This document shows positions 17,225 to 26,254 of a stretch of DNA of 64,000 bases, piece after piece. This DNA comes from Spirochaetales bacterium. GTDB taxonomy: Bacteria > Spirochaetota > Spirochaetia > UBA9216. The DNA is taken from assembly GCA_016342585.1 (NCBI GenBank), contig JAEINK010000012.1, forward strand, positions 22,691-86,690. Direction: 5' to 3'. The notes under the pieces are model-generated. The model did not search any database and was not told the origin of the DNA. It was given only the letters and a program-made list of their open reading frames with translations. Each line of letters starts with the position of its first letter. The first letter of the stretch is position 1. The position numbers and the translations under genes were made by a program.

Positions 17225-17719
17225 ATGGCAATTAAGCGTTCAACAATAATTTTTTCTTCGATTTTTATACTTGTGCTCGGTTTGTCGATTCTTTTCTATG
17301 TTGTTTTCGGGTATCCGAAAGTAGAGAGAATTTTCTTCTTCCCCATGGATCATACCCTGGAAACCTCCGGTGAATCGAGAAAGGTTCCCAGGCATGCTTT
17401 GGATGAAGAGAATCTTGAAGAGTATGTCCGTGAATGGCTGTTGGGGCCTCTGGTTCTGGAACATCGAAACCTGTACCCCAGAAATACAAGGCTTCTGACC
17501 CTGATTTACAGGGAAGGAACTCTATATCTTGATTTCTCCATGAATATTATGATGAAATCTGATGAATCTCCCCTGAATTTCAACGAAATTCTTGATGTTA
17601 TTACCCTTGGGGTTAAATTTAATTTCCCTGTCGTGGAGAAGGTTGTCTACACTATTGAAGGTGAGCCACTTCCTCCATTAGAGGACATTATGATCCAAAA
17701 GGAAAAAATAGAAGATTAA
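17225..17719 (+). CDS. GerMN-domain membrane-anchored protein
   Basis: 164 residues from ATG 17225, which directly follows the amidase stop and is preferred over an in-frame ATG at 17195 inside that gene. One N-terminal transmembrane segment (IIFSSIFILVLGLSILFYVVFGY) is followed by a GerMN-like domain: REWLLGPL, LLTLIYREGTLYLDFS and FNFPVVEKVVYTIEGEPL. GerMN proteins accompany amidases in spore and septal peptidoglycan remodelling, so coupling to the amidase is meaningful. No spore genes are present, so a general cell-wall role is more likely. Confidence 0.82.
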   Translation: MAIKRSTIIFSSIFILVLGLSILFYVVFGYPKVERIFFFPMDHTLETSGESRKVPRHALDEENLEEYVREWLLGPLVLEHRNLYPRNTRLLTLIYREGTLYLDFSMNIMMKSDESPLNFNEILDVITLGVKFNFPVVEKVVYTIEGEPLPPLEDIMIQKEKIED

Positions 17720-17780
17720 GTAAATCTTCACTATTTATGCTAATGTTTTTACGGAAAACTGTCAAAAAAAATAAAAATCG

Positions 17781-17808
17781 TTGACAAAAGACTTACAGTC
17801 CGTATAAT
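17781..17808 (+). promoter_or_regulatory. Sigma-70-type promoter of flaA
   Basis: TTGACA (17781-17786) and TATAAT (17803-17808) are separated by 16 bases, both perfect to consensus. The start codon at 17845 is preceded by AAGGAG at 17833-17838. This fits the housekeeping (not sigma-28) control known for spirochaete flaA. Confidence 0.88.
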
Positions 17809-17844
17809 TTTACTTAGGCTATTTTATTGAACAAGGAGCAGTAA

Positions 17845-18819
17845 ATGAAACGTTTCGGTATCCTTCTATGTATTACGCTTATGATCGTAAGCTTCCCTGT
17901 ATTCGCAGAATCGGCATCATTGATCGATTTTTCCCTTCTGACAGCAGACGCGGATATAGACGGGGATGGAACAAATGAAGAAAACCAGAGAACTATTATC
18001 AACTTTGCCGACAAAGCAGGTACTAGTTTTACAGAAGATGAGAAGCAGTTTATGCAGACTTCTCTTGCCATCGCAAACTGGGAAGTTGAACTCGCATCAT
18101 CATCCAGGACAGTGAACAACCAGGGACATTCTTATGTTCTTCCTGCTCCTGTAAAACAGGATGCAAGTCAGTATGGTGGAGACACCGTTCTTGGTGCAAG
18201 GATCCATTTTCCTACAGATCCTTTTGCAAGCTACGCAATTATCAGACCTCCCTTTGAGATTCCCGCTTATCAGCCCATCGATGAAGCAGATCTTTATGGA
18301 AGTATGTTTGATACATTCGGAGTTGTAAAGAATGTTGGTGTTCTCAAAAGTCTGTCAGTAAATGTACTCGGCAGAAACTTCCCCAATGGTCTTGGAATTA
18401 TGCTTAAAGACCAGAACAACGTAGAAAAGATTATTTTCATGAATTATCTGGAGTTTGACGGATGGAAAACTCTTACATGGAACAATCCTAACTACATCAC
18501 AGATGTACGAAACAGAGAAATCAAGAAGTACCCTCTCTATCCTAAAGCTGCACCTTTTTATAAATTGACTGGTATTGTCGTTTACAAAGATGCCGTACAG
18601 GAAGGTGGAGACTTTGTAACCTATATTCGTGACTTGAGTATAACCTATGATAAGGCTGTACAGACTCTTGAAAGCGATATAGATGACGAAGCATTATGGG
18701 GCATTCTTGGCGCAAGAGAAGAAACAAGAAGAACTGCAGAGTTTGAAAGACTCGGTGCACGACAGGTTCTTCGTTACCTCGAACGTCAGAAAATGCACAT
18801 AGAAGAGGAAGAAGAGTAG
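17845..18819 (+). CDS. flaA: Flagellar filament outer-layer (sheath) protein FlaA
   Basis: 324 residues with a signal peptide (MKRFGILLCITLMIVSFPVFAES). The body follows the spirochaete FlaA pattern: LIDFSLLTADADIDGDGTNEENQRTIINFAD, TSLAIANWEVELASSSRT, GARIHFPTDPFASYAIIRPPFEIPAY, DQNNVEKIIFMNYLEFDGWKTLTWNNPNYI, and a charged C-terminal tail. FlaA forms the sheath around the FlaB core of periplasmic flagella and affects filament stiffness and helicity. It is monocistronic, with a consensus promoter upstream and a strong terminator downstream. It is the best taxonomic marker in the window. Confidence 0.93.
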   Translation: MKRFGILLCITLMIVSFPVFAESASLIDFSLLTADADIDGDGTNEENQRTIINFADKAGTSFTEDEKQFMQTSLAIANWEVELASSSRTVNNQGHSYVLPAPVKQDASQYGGDTVLGARIHFPTDPFASYAIIRPPFEIPAYQPIDEADLYGSMFDTFGVVKNVGVLKSLSVNVLGRNFPNGLGIMLKDQNNVEKIIFMNYLEFDGWKTLTWNNPNYITDVRNREIKKYPLYPKAAPFYKLTGIVVYKDAVQEGGDFVTYIRDLSITYDKAVQTLESDIDDEALWGILGAREETRRTAEFERLGARQVLRYLERQKMHIEEEEE

Positions 18820-18866
18820 AAGAAGGGAACCGTTTTCTATATAAGTAATACACTGAATGAATCTGC

Positions 18867-18905
18867 AAATCCTTTCCCTTTTGGGGGGAGGATTTGTTTT
18901 TTTTT
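18867..18905 (+). terminator. Rho-independent terminator of flaA
   Basis: A 12-bp stem (AAATCCTTTCCC paired with GGGGGAGGATTT, two G-T wobbles) with a short T-rich loop is followed by nine T residues at 18897-18905. It lies 48 bases after the flaA stop. Confidence 0.9.
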
Positions 18906-18970
18906 ACCTATATTCTGAAGTGGGTAGAGGCAGTAATTAGTGTCAGGATTCCTGGAGTTTCTTCATTTTC

Positions 18971-20086
18971 TCAGGAAAGAATATATCCGGGATAAAGATC
19001 CGCATGAAAGCTTAAGGGAGTAAAAAGACACCGACACCAGAGCTTGCGATCAGAATTATCCATCATCAAATTCTGTCCCAGAAATCGTCTTCTGGTAAAT
19101 AGTGTTCGAAGTTCCTTTCGGATATTTTGCGTTGAGATACCAGCCATGCTGCCATGAGTTTCATCCTTATACTCTTTCTTGTTTATTCTGTATGGCTTGA
19201 TAAAATTGTGGTACAACCTGTAGATAGCAAGGCGATCCATCAGGTTATTCACATTTTTTGCGAACTGTACTGTTTCACGCGTATGATCTGAATTGTCTTT
19301 TCTTAATTCTCTATCCAAATAGTTAACGCTGAATATTGGATTTGTAATTGTTCTGGCGAGTTTTGAGCTGATACAAATATGCTTCAGAGAAGCCTGCTCC
19401 CGAAATGATAGGGCGTTGATAACAGCCTGATATTGTTTGTGTTCATCGGTATAGAGGCTGGTGGCTTCCCACTCTGAGTGATCATGTAAATCCAGAGCCT
19501 TTCGTATTATATCCGAAAATGATTTATAAACCGTTATCCTACCAATATTTACTATTTTCTTAATTTCACTGTTTTTCTCTTTTTGTTTTGGCGTCATCCT
19601 CCCCTTGCGTGTGAGCTGTGAATAATCAGAGAGAAACCAGAATTGTGAATCTTTGCCTGCCAGGATGTTAATATTATTCGGCAGGTACTGAGAGCTGACA
19701 AAGCTCTCAAACCCGTCAGCGACCAGATCTTCTGTAATTCTTATATCCTGAGTCAGCTGCGATGAAATGGCCATGGCCTGACGGGCAAGCCTGGCTATTC
19801 GGTTGGTTACAGTTGTACAGGAAACATTCAGGATGCGAGAGAGGTCCCGAATGCCGGAACTTGTTATTATGTGTTGAAAAATAGTTTTGTAGGATACATA
19901 TTTATGAGTGTGGTAATCGAGACTGAATATTTCCTCTGAAAACCTTTTGCCGCAGTCTCGGCACTGATAACGTTGTACCTGTCCTAACCTTTTTGTTTGA
20001 TAGGTTCCTGATTTTACAAACCATTTCCCCTCTGGAAAATGGTAATTATCACAACAACTGTTGGGACAGAATGGTGGTTTTTTCAT
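18971..20086 (-). CDS. IS1-like zinc-ribbon/HTH/DDE transposase
   Basis: 371 residues. N-terminal zinc ribbon (C7, C11/C12, C42, C45; YQCRDCGKRF), a helix-turn-helix around residues 78-100 (GIRDLSRILNVSCTTVTNRI), then a DDE-type core with likely D124 (VADGFES), D214 (YTDEHKQY) and E271 (HTRETVQFAKNVN). The C-terminal HNFIKPYR pattern is like IS1-group InsAB proteins fused in one frame. The gene looks intact. Convincing terminal inverted repeats and a target duplication could not be fixed by eye. It lies between the flaA terminator and an exported-protein gene, so insertion has not disrupted a recognisable gene. Confidence 0.8.
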   Translation of the reverse strand: MKKPPFCPNSCCDNYHFPEGKWFVKSGTYQTKRLGQVQRYQCRDCGKRFSEEIFSLDYHTHKYVSYKTIFQHIITSSGIRDLSRILNVSCTTVTNRIARLARQAMAISSQLTQDIRITEDLVADGFESFVSSQYLPNNINILAGKDSQFWFLSDYSQLTRKGRMTPKQKEKNSEIKKIVNIGRITVYKSFSDIIRKALDLHDHSEWEATSLYTDEHKQYQAVINALSFREQASLKHICISSKLARTITNPIFSVNYLDRELRKDNSDHTRETVQFAKNVNNLMDRLAIYRLYHNFIKPYRINKKEYKDETHGSMAGISTQNIRKELRTLFTRRRFLGQNLMMDNSDRKLWCRCLFTPLSFHADLYPGYILS

Positions 20087-20094
20087 AAAAAACT

Positions 20095-20137
20095 CCTTTT
20101 ACGCAGTGGGTATACTTTATAACACTGCAATAAAAGG
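20095..20137 (-). promoter_or_regulatory. Inverted repeat that can hide the transposase ribosome binding site
   Basis: CCTTTTA-C-GCAGTG (20095-20108) pairs with CACTGC-AA-TAAAAGG (20123-20137) around a 14-base loop. On the minus-strand mRNA one arm contains AAAAGG of the AAAAGGAG Shine-Dalgarno, about 9 bases before the transposase ATG at 20086. Folding would occlude initiation on read-through transcripts, a control known in several IS families. Confidence 0.6.
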
Positions 20138-20182
20138 ATTTATGATTCAATGATCGCCAAAATAAAGAACACTAAGAGGATA

Positions 20183-21166
20183 TTAAAGATTATTCAAGTT
20201 GTCCATATCAATCCTGAATCCTAAAGAAGCCTGAAACATATAAGAATCAAAGGGTTTTGAGTTATCAAATTTGAGACTCTCTTTCGTGTCGGCTGCTTCA
20301 TCATCAATAGAGCCAAATGCAAATATCGAACTGTTTACATCTATTACCATGGTCAGCCATGATGTTAAAGCAAAATCAATTTTTGTCTGGAGAATAATTG
20401 AGTTCATCTTCTGGGCAAGGGTGACATCTGAAATGGTTGTCACGAGACTGTCTCCGAGAGCTGCGACAGTGGTAGAGGAATCCCCAGTGGTCGTTAGTTC
20501 TTCAGTAACATAGCTGTTCCCTGTTGATCTGTAGATTAAACCAATCAGGAGGCTAAACGGGATGTTTTTCTTATATATCTGTGATTTGAAGGAGTATTCC
20601 AGTATAGAGTCCTCCATTTGCCCATAGGTTGGAACTATCTCGTTATAGCTCTTTTCAACAAGGTTTAAGGTACAGATGGCGTTGGGAATATAAAATCCCA
20701 GGCTGATAGCACTCTCATTCTGGTTGTAATCTCCCCGCGAGGACATCTTGTATCCAATACTGCTTAACAGATCGAAACTTACAAAAGCAAGCCCGGGGAG
20801 TTCCAGTTTGAAGTTGGTACTAATTCCGGGCTGCATCTTTGTTTCCGTAGTGTTGAACAGCCCAAAGGCGGGTCCAGCACCCATACTGAAAAATTCCCCG
20901 GTATAGGTAAAGATTCCATAGGCATAGTTGTTGAGTATCGGATCCATATCAAATCCGAAGTCGACTACCAACCCTTCTCCAACATTCTGTGTGCCGGTCA
21001 CAGAGGCCCCCCAGGGCAGTTTGTCAGATGAAAATGTAGTTGTAGTCAGTGGTGTCTCAAGAAAGCTCATATTGCCAATGTTGAAATATGTTCCAAGTTC
21101 AAGGGATGTTAGGGGTAGTGATACCGCTGTAATAATCAATAATGTTAATAGTATTTTCTTATGCAT
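20183..21166 (-). CDS. Exported, probable outer-membrane beta-barrel protein
   Basis: 327 residues with a signal peptide (MHKKILLTLLIITAVSLPLTSLE). The mature part is rich in short amphipathic strands ending in aromatic residues (GLVVDFGFDMDPILNNYAYGIFTYTGEFFSMGAG, SAISLGFYIPNAICTLNLV) and ends MFQASLGFRIDMDNLNNL. No named family is recognised. It is encoded immediately after the gene at 21168 (one base apart), so the two probably form one operon. Location between a transposase and the chemotaxis genes gives no functional hint. Confidence 0.65.
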   Translation of the reverse strand: MHKKILLTLLIITAVSLPLTSLELGTYFNIGNMSFLETPLTTTTFSSDKLPWGASVTGTQNVGEGLVVDFGFDMDPILNNYAYGIFTYTGEFFSMGAGPAFGLFNTTETKMQPGISTNFKLELPGLAFVSFDLLSSIGYKMSSRGDYNQNESAISLGFYIPNAICTLNLVEKSYNEIVPTYGQMEDSILEYSFKSQIYKKNIPFSLLIGLIYRSTGNSYVTEELTTTGDSSTTVAALGDSLVTTISDVTLAQKMNSIILQTKIDFALTSWLTMVIDVNSSIFAFGSIDDEAADTKESLKFDNSKPFDSYMFQASLGFRIDMDNLNNL

Positions 21167-21167
21167 A

Positions 21168-22292
21168 TCAGAACTCCGCCTTTACTCCGATAAATCCCTC
21201 AAACATGGGGGAGGAATCATCTCGGACAATATTAATTTTTACTTTGCAGTCCCATACTACTCCTGAAGTGATTGCTCCAAAGTAGGGGGAAACTGACAGA
21301 TTGAAAAAGTTTTCATCACCTGAAGCCATTTGAAGAGTTGTTTCAACACCACCACTTATGGGTGTGACTTCCGGTTGTCCCAGCATGAAGTTCAGGTTCA
21401 GATCCATATTCCCGGCTTCATCAGTTGCCTGGTTCAAATAGTAACCGGGCCTTAGGAAATAGGTCATGACAACAGATACAGGACCCAAATTAAGTCTCGG
21501 TTCAAAAAGGAAATAGAAAAGGTCTATCCCAAAATCATCATCAACGGGATCCCAGCGAGGAATACCAATCTGGGCAAAAAACTCACCGGTTTCAGCAGGT
21601 TTGAAGTAGAATAAAAGACCAGCACCGTAGAGACCCGCCTCAGTCACAGGGTAGGAGGCTTTTAGGAATGCTTCAAGCTTTAACGACTCAAGGTTGAATA
21701 GTATCCTTCCTGTCGTGGTGTACTCTCCCAAATCCAGAGTGTTATCCTGATAGGTATAAAGGAAGGCTTTTATGTTCTCCCGACCAAAGTCGCTTGTCAG
21801 GGATAGTCCTGTACCATCTACCTTTGAAATCCCTTCGTAGAGAGTTCCTTCAGGAAAATAGAGATATCCTGAGTAATTGGTTGCGAAATTCCAGGTTCCA
21901 AAAAGGTGGTTAAAACTCTTACCTTCACAAAGGATATCACCTTCACCTACAAAGTAGGTCAAATCAAGTGGAATATTTAAAAGGCCGTTTATTGTAACAC
22001 TTCCATACTTAAACTCAAGGTTGTGTTCATCAGCATCCAGGGCATCGTTTTCTAGAAAATCTGTTGAATCCATTTTGAATGCAATTTTTCCACCGAGTTT
22101 ATATCCCCCCTCAAGGTCCATTTGGATATTTCCTCTGGTCCTGAGTTTTAAAGTATCATCTTCCAGACTTCCATGACTGTATAGTTCCATTCTGGGCACA
22201 AGTATGCCCGCTGCCCAAACAGATGTGCTTAATAGAAGCAGAATGCAGGATATAAAAATAATACTCCTGATCCTGTAATATCTGTAATTCAT
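21168..22292 (-). CDS. Exported, probable outer-membrane beta-barrel protein
   Basis: 374 residues from the ATG at 22292, preceded by GGGGGA at suitable spacing; an in-frame start at 22319 lacks one. A signal peptide (IIFISCILLLLSTSVWAAG) leads into a repetitive beta-strand protein: LKLRTRGNIQMDLEGGYKLGGKIAFKMDS, LNIPLDLTYFVGEGD, NFATNYSGYLYFPEGTLYEGI, and a final strand FEGFIGVKAEF with terminal Phe typical of outer-membrane barrels. The family is not recognised. The next gene on this strand encodes a second barrel-like protein, suggesting paired surface proteins. Confidence 0.65.
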   Translation of the reverse strand: MNYRYYRIRSIIFISCILLLLSTSVWAAGILVPRMELYSHGSLEDDTLKLRTRGNIQMDLEGGYKLGGKIAFKMDSTDFLENDALDADEHNLEFKYGSVTINGLLNIPLDLTYFVGEGDILCEGKSFNHLFGTWNFATNYSGYLYFPEGTLYEGISKVDGTGLSLTSDFGRENIKAFLYTYQDNTLDLGEYTTTGRILFNLESLKLEAFLKASYPVTEAGLYGAGLLFYFKPAETGEFFAQIGIPRWDPVDDDFGIDLFYFLFEPRLNLGPVSVVMTYFLRPGYYLNQATDEAGNMDLNLNFMLGQPEVTPISGGVETTLQMASGDENFFNLSVSPYFGAITSGVVWDCKVKINIVRDDSSPMFEGFIGVKAEF

Positions 22293-22496
22293 TAGTTCCC
22301 CCAAATGATTATATACCAAAAATAAGTCAAAAACCTTCCAAACCCTTCGGTGAACAAGATTTTATCACTGATTCTCTATTATATTATCGAACTAAACTTT
22401 ATTTTACTTTTCATTTTTTATTTCTTATTATATCCTAATTTTAATGAAAGAGAAATGCTTGACTTATAAACCTATTTGTATGAAGATTTAATCAAG

Positions 22497-24881
22497 ATGA
22501 GTGATTATTTAGATCCTAACAATGAAGAGTTGTTAAAAGACTTTTTTATGGAAGCGGAGCTTCAGGTAGATATGCTGGAGCAGAATATTCTGACCCTGGA
22601 GAATGATCCGGGTAACAGGGAAGCTGTTGATGAGATTTTTCGTGCAGCTCATACCCTGAAAGGCGCCTCTGCCACTGTTCAGATGGATGAACTTACGGGG
22701 TTCACGCATATCGTTGAAGATGTGCTTGATGATATCCGAAGTGATAAGTTATCTGTCACCGAAGATGTGGTGGATGCTCTTCTTAATGCCATTGATATCA
22801 CAAAGTCCATGCTTGAGGCACGGAGTAATGGTGGGATCTTCGAAGAAGATGTTTCCCATATTAAAGATATCCTTACCAGTTTCCTTGGTAAGAGTGATGG
22901 TTCAAAGAAGAAATCTCAACCTGAAAATAAAAGTACCCCTGTGCCTGAATCTCAACCAGTTCAAGCCGAAAATCCAAAGATTTCGGAATATGAACTTCTT
23001 GAGATGAAGGATGCCATTAAAGAGGGTGAATCAATATTTCAGGTGAGTGTGCTTTTTAATGAAGATAACCCCATGAATTCGGTAGGTGGAATTCAGGTTT
23101 TTGCAGCTCTCAAAAAGGTTGGCACTGTTTTAAAAACCGAACCCGAATTTGATGAACTTTACAAGGACCAGTTTTTTCCGGAAGTTGTATATTTTGTCGG
23201 GGCTTCATTATCTGAACCTGAAATACAGGAAAAGCTGCATATTCCCGATGTTATCCTTTCGGTTACAGTTTCTTCCCTTGAAGGTTCGAGTTCTGGTGAT
23301 GTTGTTTCAACACCATCAAAAGCCCCTGTTGTGATCCCGGAACCTGTTTCGGCTGCACCGGCTCAAGAGAGTATTCCTGAACCCGTCATTGAGACTACAG
23401 CTCCGGCTTACGCAGAAGAGCCCGATTCTTCTCCCGAAGATACACATCAGCAGGTAATTGAGAAGAGAACAGCCGAGGTTAAGAAAAACCTTACTGGTTC
23501 CGTGTTGCGGGTTGATGCCTCAAGAATAGATAATCTATTAAACCTTGTAAGTGAGGCTGTTATTACCAAGGCATCGTTTAATCAGATCAATTCCATCTTC
23601 AATGAAATCCTTCTTGATATGCAGACTGTTGATTCCCGGATTCAGGAGAGGCTGAACAGTCTTTTTACTTCAATTCCGGTCGTAATTGAAGAGGTTGTTA
23701 ATGGAAAATCTGCAAAGGATGCCCAGAAAGAGCTGATGGCTTCTCATGGTGATGTTCTTGGTATGCTCGATCCTGTACAGGCAAAGCTCAAGAATGCCGT
23801 TGGTCGATTCAGGAATACTTCCCAGTCACTGGCGAGGACTACTACCGAGCTTCAGGAAGGGGTAATGCAGATCAGGATGGTTCCGATTGCCCAGATTTTT
23901 AACCGGTTTCCAAGGCTTGTACGGGATGTTTCCAAGAATCTTGATAAAAAAATCAGACTTCTTATAGAAGGAGAAGATACCGAGCTTGATAAATCGGTTA
24001 TCGATGATCTTCTTGATCCGCTTATTCATTGTGTAAGGAATTCGGCTGATCATGGCGTAGAAACTCCTGAAGAGAGGATTGCCAAAGGAAAACCCGAAGA
24101 GGGGACAGTTCTTCTCCGGGCAAGTAATGAAGGTAATATGATTGTCATTGAGATAATCGATGATGGTGCCGGAATCGATGTCGATGCTGTACGTCAGAAA
24201 GCCATTGAGAGGGGTGTAATTCATCCTTCTAAAATCCTTTCCGACGTTGAGGCTTTTAATTTGATCTTCGAACCTGGTTTCTCAACGGCAAAAAAAGTCA
24301 CGAATATTTCCGGCCGTGGTGTAGGTCTTGATGTGGTTAAAAAGCAGATAGAGAAGTTGAATGGAAATGTAAGTGTTTGGTCCGAGGTGGGGAAGGGATC
24401 AAAAACAACGATCAAACTCCCTTTAACACTGGCAATTATTCAGGGGCTTCTCGTAAAGGTTGGAGAAGAGACATATGCGATTCCTATAACGTCAGTTATG
24501 GACAGTCACAGAATTAAACCATCCGATATTAAATTAATTGATAATTATGAAGTCTTTAATGTACGTGATGAGGCTGTTTCCTTACTCAGGTTAAGCAGGC
24601 TTTTTAAAATTCCAACGGAAGATAATGGTGATTATAAGTACGTCGTCCTTGTCGGTTCCGAGGAAAAAAAGATGGGTTTGATGGTTGATACCCTGATTGG
24701 AGAGGAAGATGTTGTTATTAAACCTCTTAAAGATAAATATACCAATTCACCGGGAATCGCCGGTGCAACCATCCTGGGTGATGGTACCGTCTCACTGATT
24801 ATGGATATCAGTCAACTTCTTGAATTAGGTTTCAAGGAAGAGATGGCCGAACGGCAGCGTCGTGTTGCCTCGATAATGTAG
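22497..24881 (+). CDS. cheA: Chemotaxis histidine kinase CheA
   Basis: 794 residues from ATG 22497 (MSDYLDPNNEELL); a TTG at 22476 in the same frame is less likely. Domains: HPt with the phospho-accepting H52 (FRAAHTLKGAS), a linker and P2-like region (about 150-300), P3 dimerisation helices, a P4 kinase domain with N box HCVRNSADHGVETP, DDGAGID and GRGVGLDVV, then a C-terminal CheW-like P5 domain (LVKVGEETYAIPITSV). It phosphorylates CheY in response to chemoreceptors. It opens a four-gene operon with cheW-cheR-like, cheX and cheY in the order known from treponemes. Confidence 0.96.
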   Translation: MSDYLDPNNEELLKDFFMEAELQVDMLEQNILTLENDPGNREAVDEIFRAAHTLKGASATVQMDELTGFTHIVEDVLDDIRSDKLSVTEDVVDALLNAIDITKSMLEARSNGGIFEEDVSHIKDILTSFLGKSDGSKKKSQPENKSTPVPESQPVQAENPKISEYELLEMKDAIKEGESIFQVSVLFNEDNPMNSVGGIQVFAALKKVGTVLKTEPEFDELYKDQFFPEVVYFVGASLSEPEIQEKLHIPDVILSVTVSSLEGSSSGDVVSTPSKAPVVIPEPVSAAPAQESIPEPVIETTAPAYAEEPDSSPEDTHQQVIEKRTAEVKKNLTGSVLRVDASRIDNLLNLVSEAVITKASFNQINSIFNEILLDMQTVDSRIQERLNSLFTSIPVVIEEVVNGKSAKDAQKELMASHGDVLGMLDPVQAKLKNAVGRFRNTSQSLARTTTELQEGVMQIRMVPIAQIFNRFPRLVRDVSKNLDKKIRLLIEGEDTELDKSVIDDLLDPLIHCVRNSADHGVETPEERIAKGKPEEGTVLLRASNEGNMIVIEIIDDGAGIDVDAVRQKAIERGVIHPSKILSDVEAFNLIFEPGFSTAKKVTNISGRGVGLDVVKKQIEKLNGNVSVWSEVGKGSKTTIKLPLTLAIIQGLLVKVGEETYAIPITSVMDSHRIKPSDIKLIDNYEVFNVRDEAVSLLRLSRLFKIPTEDNGDYKYVVLVGSEEKKMGLMVDTLIGEEDVVIKPLKDKYTNSPGIAGATILGDGTVSLIMDISQLLELGFKEEMAERQRRVASIM

Positions 24882-24897
24882 TAACAGGAGATAGCGG

Positions 24898-26235
24898 ATG
24901 AGTGGTTCATTAACCGATATTATTCCATACGAAATAACTGACGATCTGGAGTTTGATCAGGAGGATTTCCGAAAGGAAAAACTTGATCATCTTGATTACA
25001 AGATGGTTACTTTCACTCTTGGCGGTAAAGATTTCGGTATCGATATCATGAAGGTTAAGGAGATTAGTAAGGCAAACCGCTTTACCTATGTCCCCAATGC
25101 GGCCCCCTATGTCAGGGGTGTATATAATCTCAGGGGTGATATTATATCAATCATAGATCTCCGGGTTATGTTTAATGTTCCGAGAGGGAATTCCCAAGAC
25201 GCTCAGGGTGAACAGATGATAATCTTAAGGCTTGAGAATAATGTTCTGGGAGTTATTGTTGATTCGATCGATAAAGTTGTTGGAATTAATTCTAAGACAA
25301 TTCAACCGCCACACCCAATCTTTGGGGATATTAATATTCAGTTTATCAGCGGGATTGTTGAAAATGATAGAAGGTTGTATCTGATCCTTGACGTTGACCG
25401 TATTTTTAGTCAGGAGAAAGAAGAGGAGACCTCTTCCCCGGCGTCAGAGCTTCACATTGCTGAACCTGAAATTACCTCCGATCCAAAACAGGTTCAGAAT
25501 CTTGATTATACCTTTATTTCCGAAAGTCTTGCGACTTTTATGAAATTTCATGTTTCTAATCTGAACGAGGAATGGATAAAACTCAGGGTTGAAGAGTGGC
25601 GAATGGAAAGGCAGAAGATTGGCCGGGATGTCCAGATTCAGGTTTCAGAGGAGGCAGAAGTTTTTCTATCCCCCTTTTACTCACCCTTTTCGGGAATCCT
25701 GTGGGATGAAGATTTCAGGTCTTCTGTTAAGAGTCTGCTTCCGGATACAACTGCTAATGTGGTCAATCTGTGGAACCCGGGCTGTGCGTCAGGTCTTGAG
25801 TCCTACTCTCTGGCTACTATCGCTAAGGAGAAATATGCCGGAAAGCGAACAAAGATCTGGGCCTATGATAATAATCTCTTAGAGATATCCACGGCCCCTG
25901 CCATGGTTCTCAATAAGGCTAAGACACCAGCCTGTTATGATCAATATCTTACGGAAACAAGTAATGGTCTTCAGTTCTCTACAGAGATAAAAGAGATGAT
26001 TCTTTTTGAATATCATGATATCGTAAACGATAATCACGTTCCTCCCATGGATGTTGTCGTTGCCAGGGATTTACTGTCCTTTTTAAACTCTGAAAATCAG
26101 ATGAAGCTGATTAGTGAGATTAAAGAGTGTATGAAACCGGGGGGGCTTCTCCTCCTGGGACGTAATGAACTGTTGGATTCACCGGACTGGAAACCGGTTG
26201 GGCAGGGGAAAGTTAGAGGTTATATAAAATTATGA
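24898..26235 (+). CDS. CheW-CheR-like hybrid coupling protein
   Basis: 445 residues. Residues about 33-175 are a CheW domain (MVTFTLGGKDFGIDIMKVKEI, VPNAAPYVRGVYNLRGDIISIIDLR). Residues about 200-445 resemble a CheR methyltransferase (LSPFYSPFSGILWDEDF, WNPGCASGLESYSLATIA, DVVVARDLLSFL, CMKPGGLLLLGRNE). The usual GCxxGEEPYSLA motif is altered to GCASGLESYSLA, so activity is doubtful. Such CheW-CheR-like proteins are known in Treponema chemoreceptor arrays, where the second domain is reported to have a structural role. It lies 16 bases after cheA. Confidence 0.9.
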   Translation: MSGSLTDIIPYEITDDLEFDQEDFRKEKLDHLDYKMVTFTLGGKDFGIDIMKVKEISKANRFTYVPNAAPYVRGVYNLRGDIISIIDLRVMFNVPRGNSQDAQGEQMIILRLENNVLGVIVDSIDKVVGINSKTIQPPHPIFGDINIQFISGIVENDRRLYLILDVDRIFSQEKEEETSSPASELHIAEPEITSDPKQVQNLDYTFISESLATFMKFHVSNLNEEWIKLRVEEWRMERQKIGRDVQIQVSEEAEVFLSPFYSPFSGILWDEDFRSSVKSLLPDTTANVVNLWNPGCASGLESYSLATIAKEKYAGKRTKIWAYDNNLLEISTAPAMVLNKAKTPACYDQYLTETSNGLQFSTEIKEMILFEYHDIVNDNHVPPMDVVVARDLLSFLNSENQMKLISEIKECMKPGGLLLLGRNELLDSPDWKPVGQGKVRGYIKL

Positions 26236-26254
26236 ATGGAACAAGGAGATAGCC

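Noticed and set aside
18906..20182. Terminal inverted repeats delimiting the transposase element
   Set aside because: GGCAGT..TTA on the left against TGCAGT..TAT on the right is too short and imperfect to define ends; no target duplication was seen.
22476..22496. TTG start for cheA
   Set aside because: ATG at 22497 gives the N-terminus MSDYLDPNNEELL expected for spirochaete CheA; the TTG adds unrelated residues.
22320..22496. Sigma-28 promoter in front of the chemotaxis operon
   Set aside because: No TAAA-N15-GCCGATAA pattern was found in this AT-rich gap, and the TTGACT at 22459 has no well-spaced -10; left unassigned.
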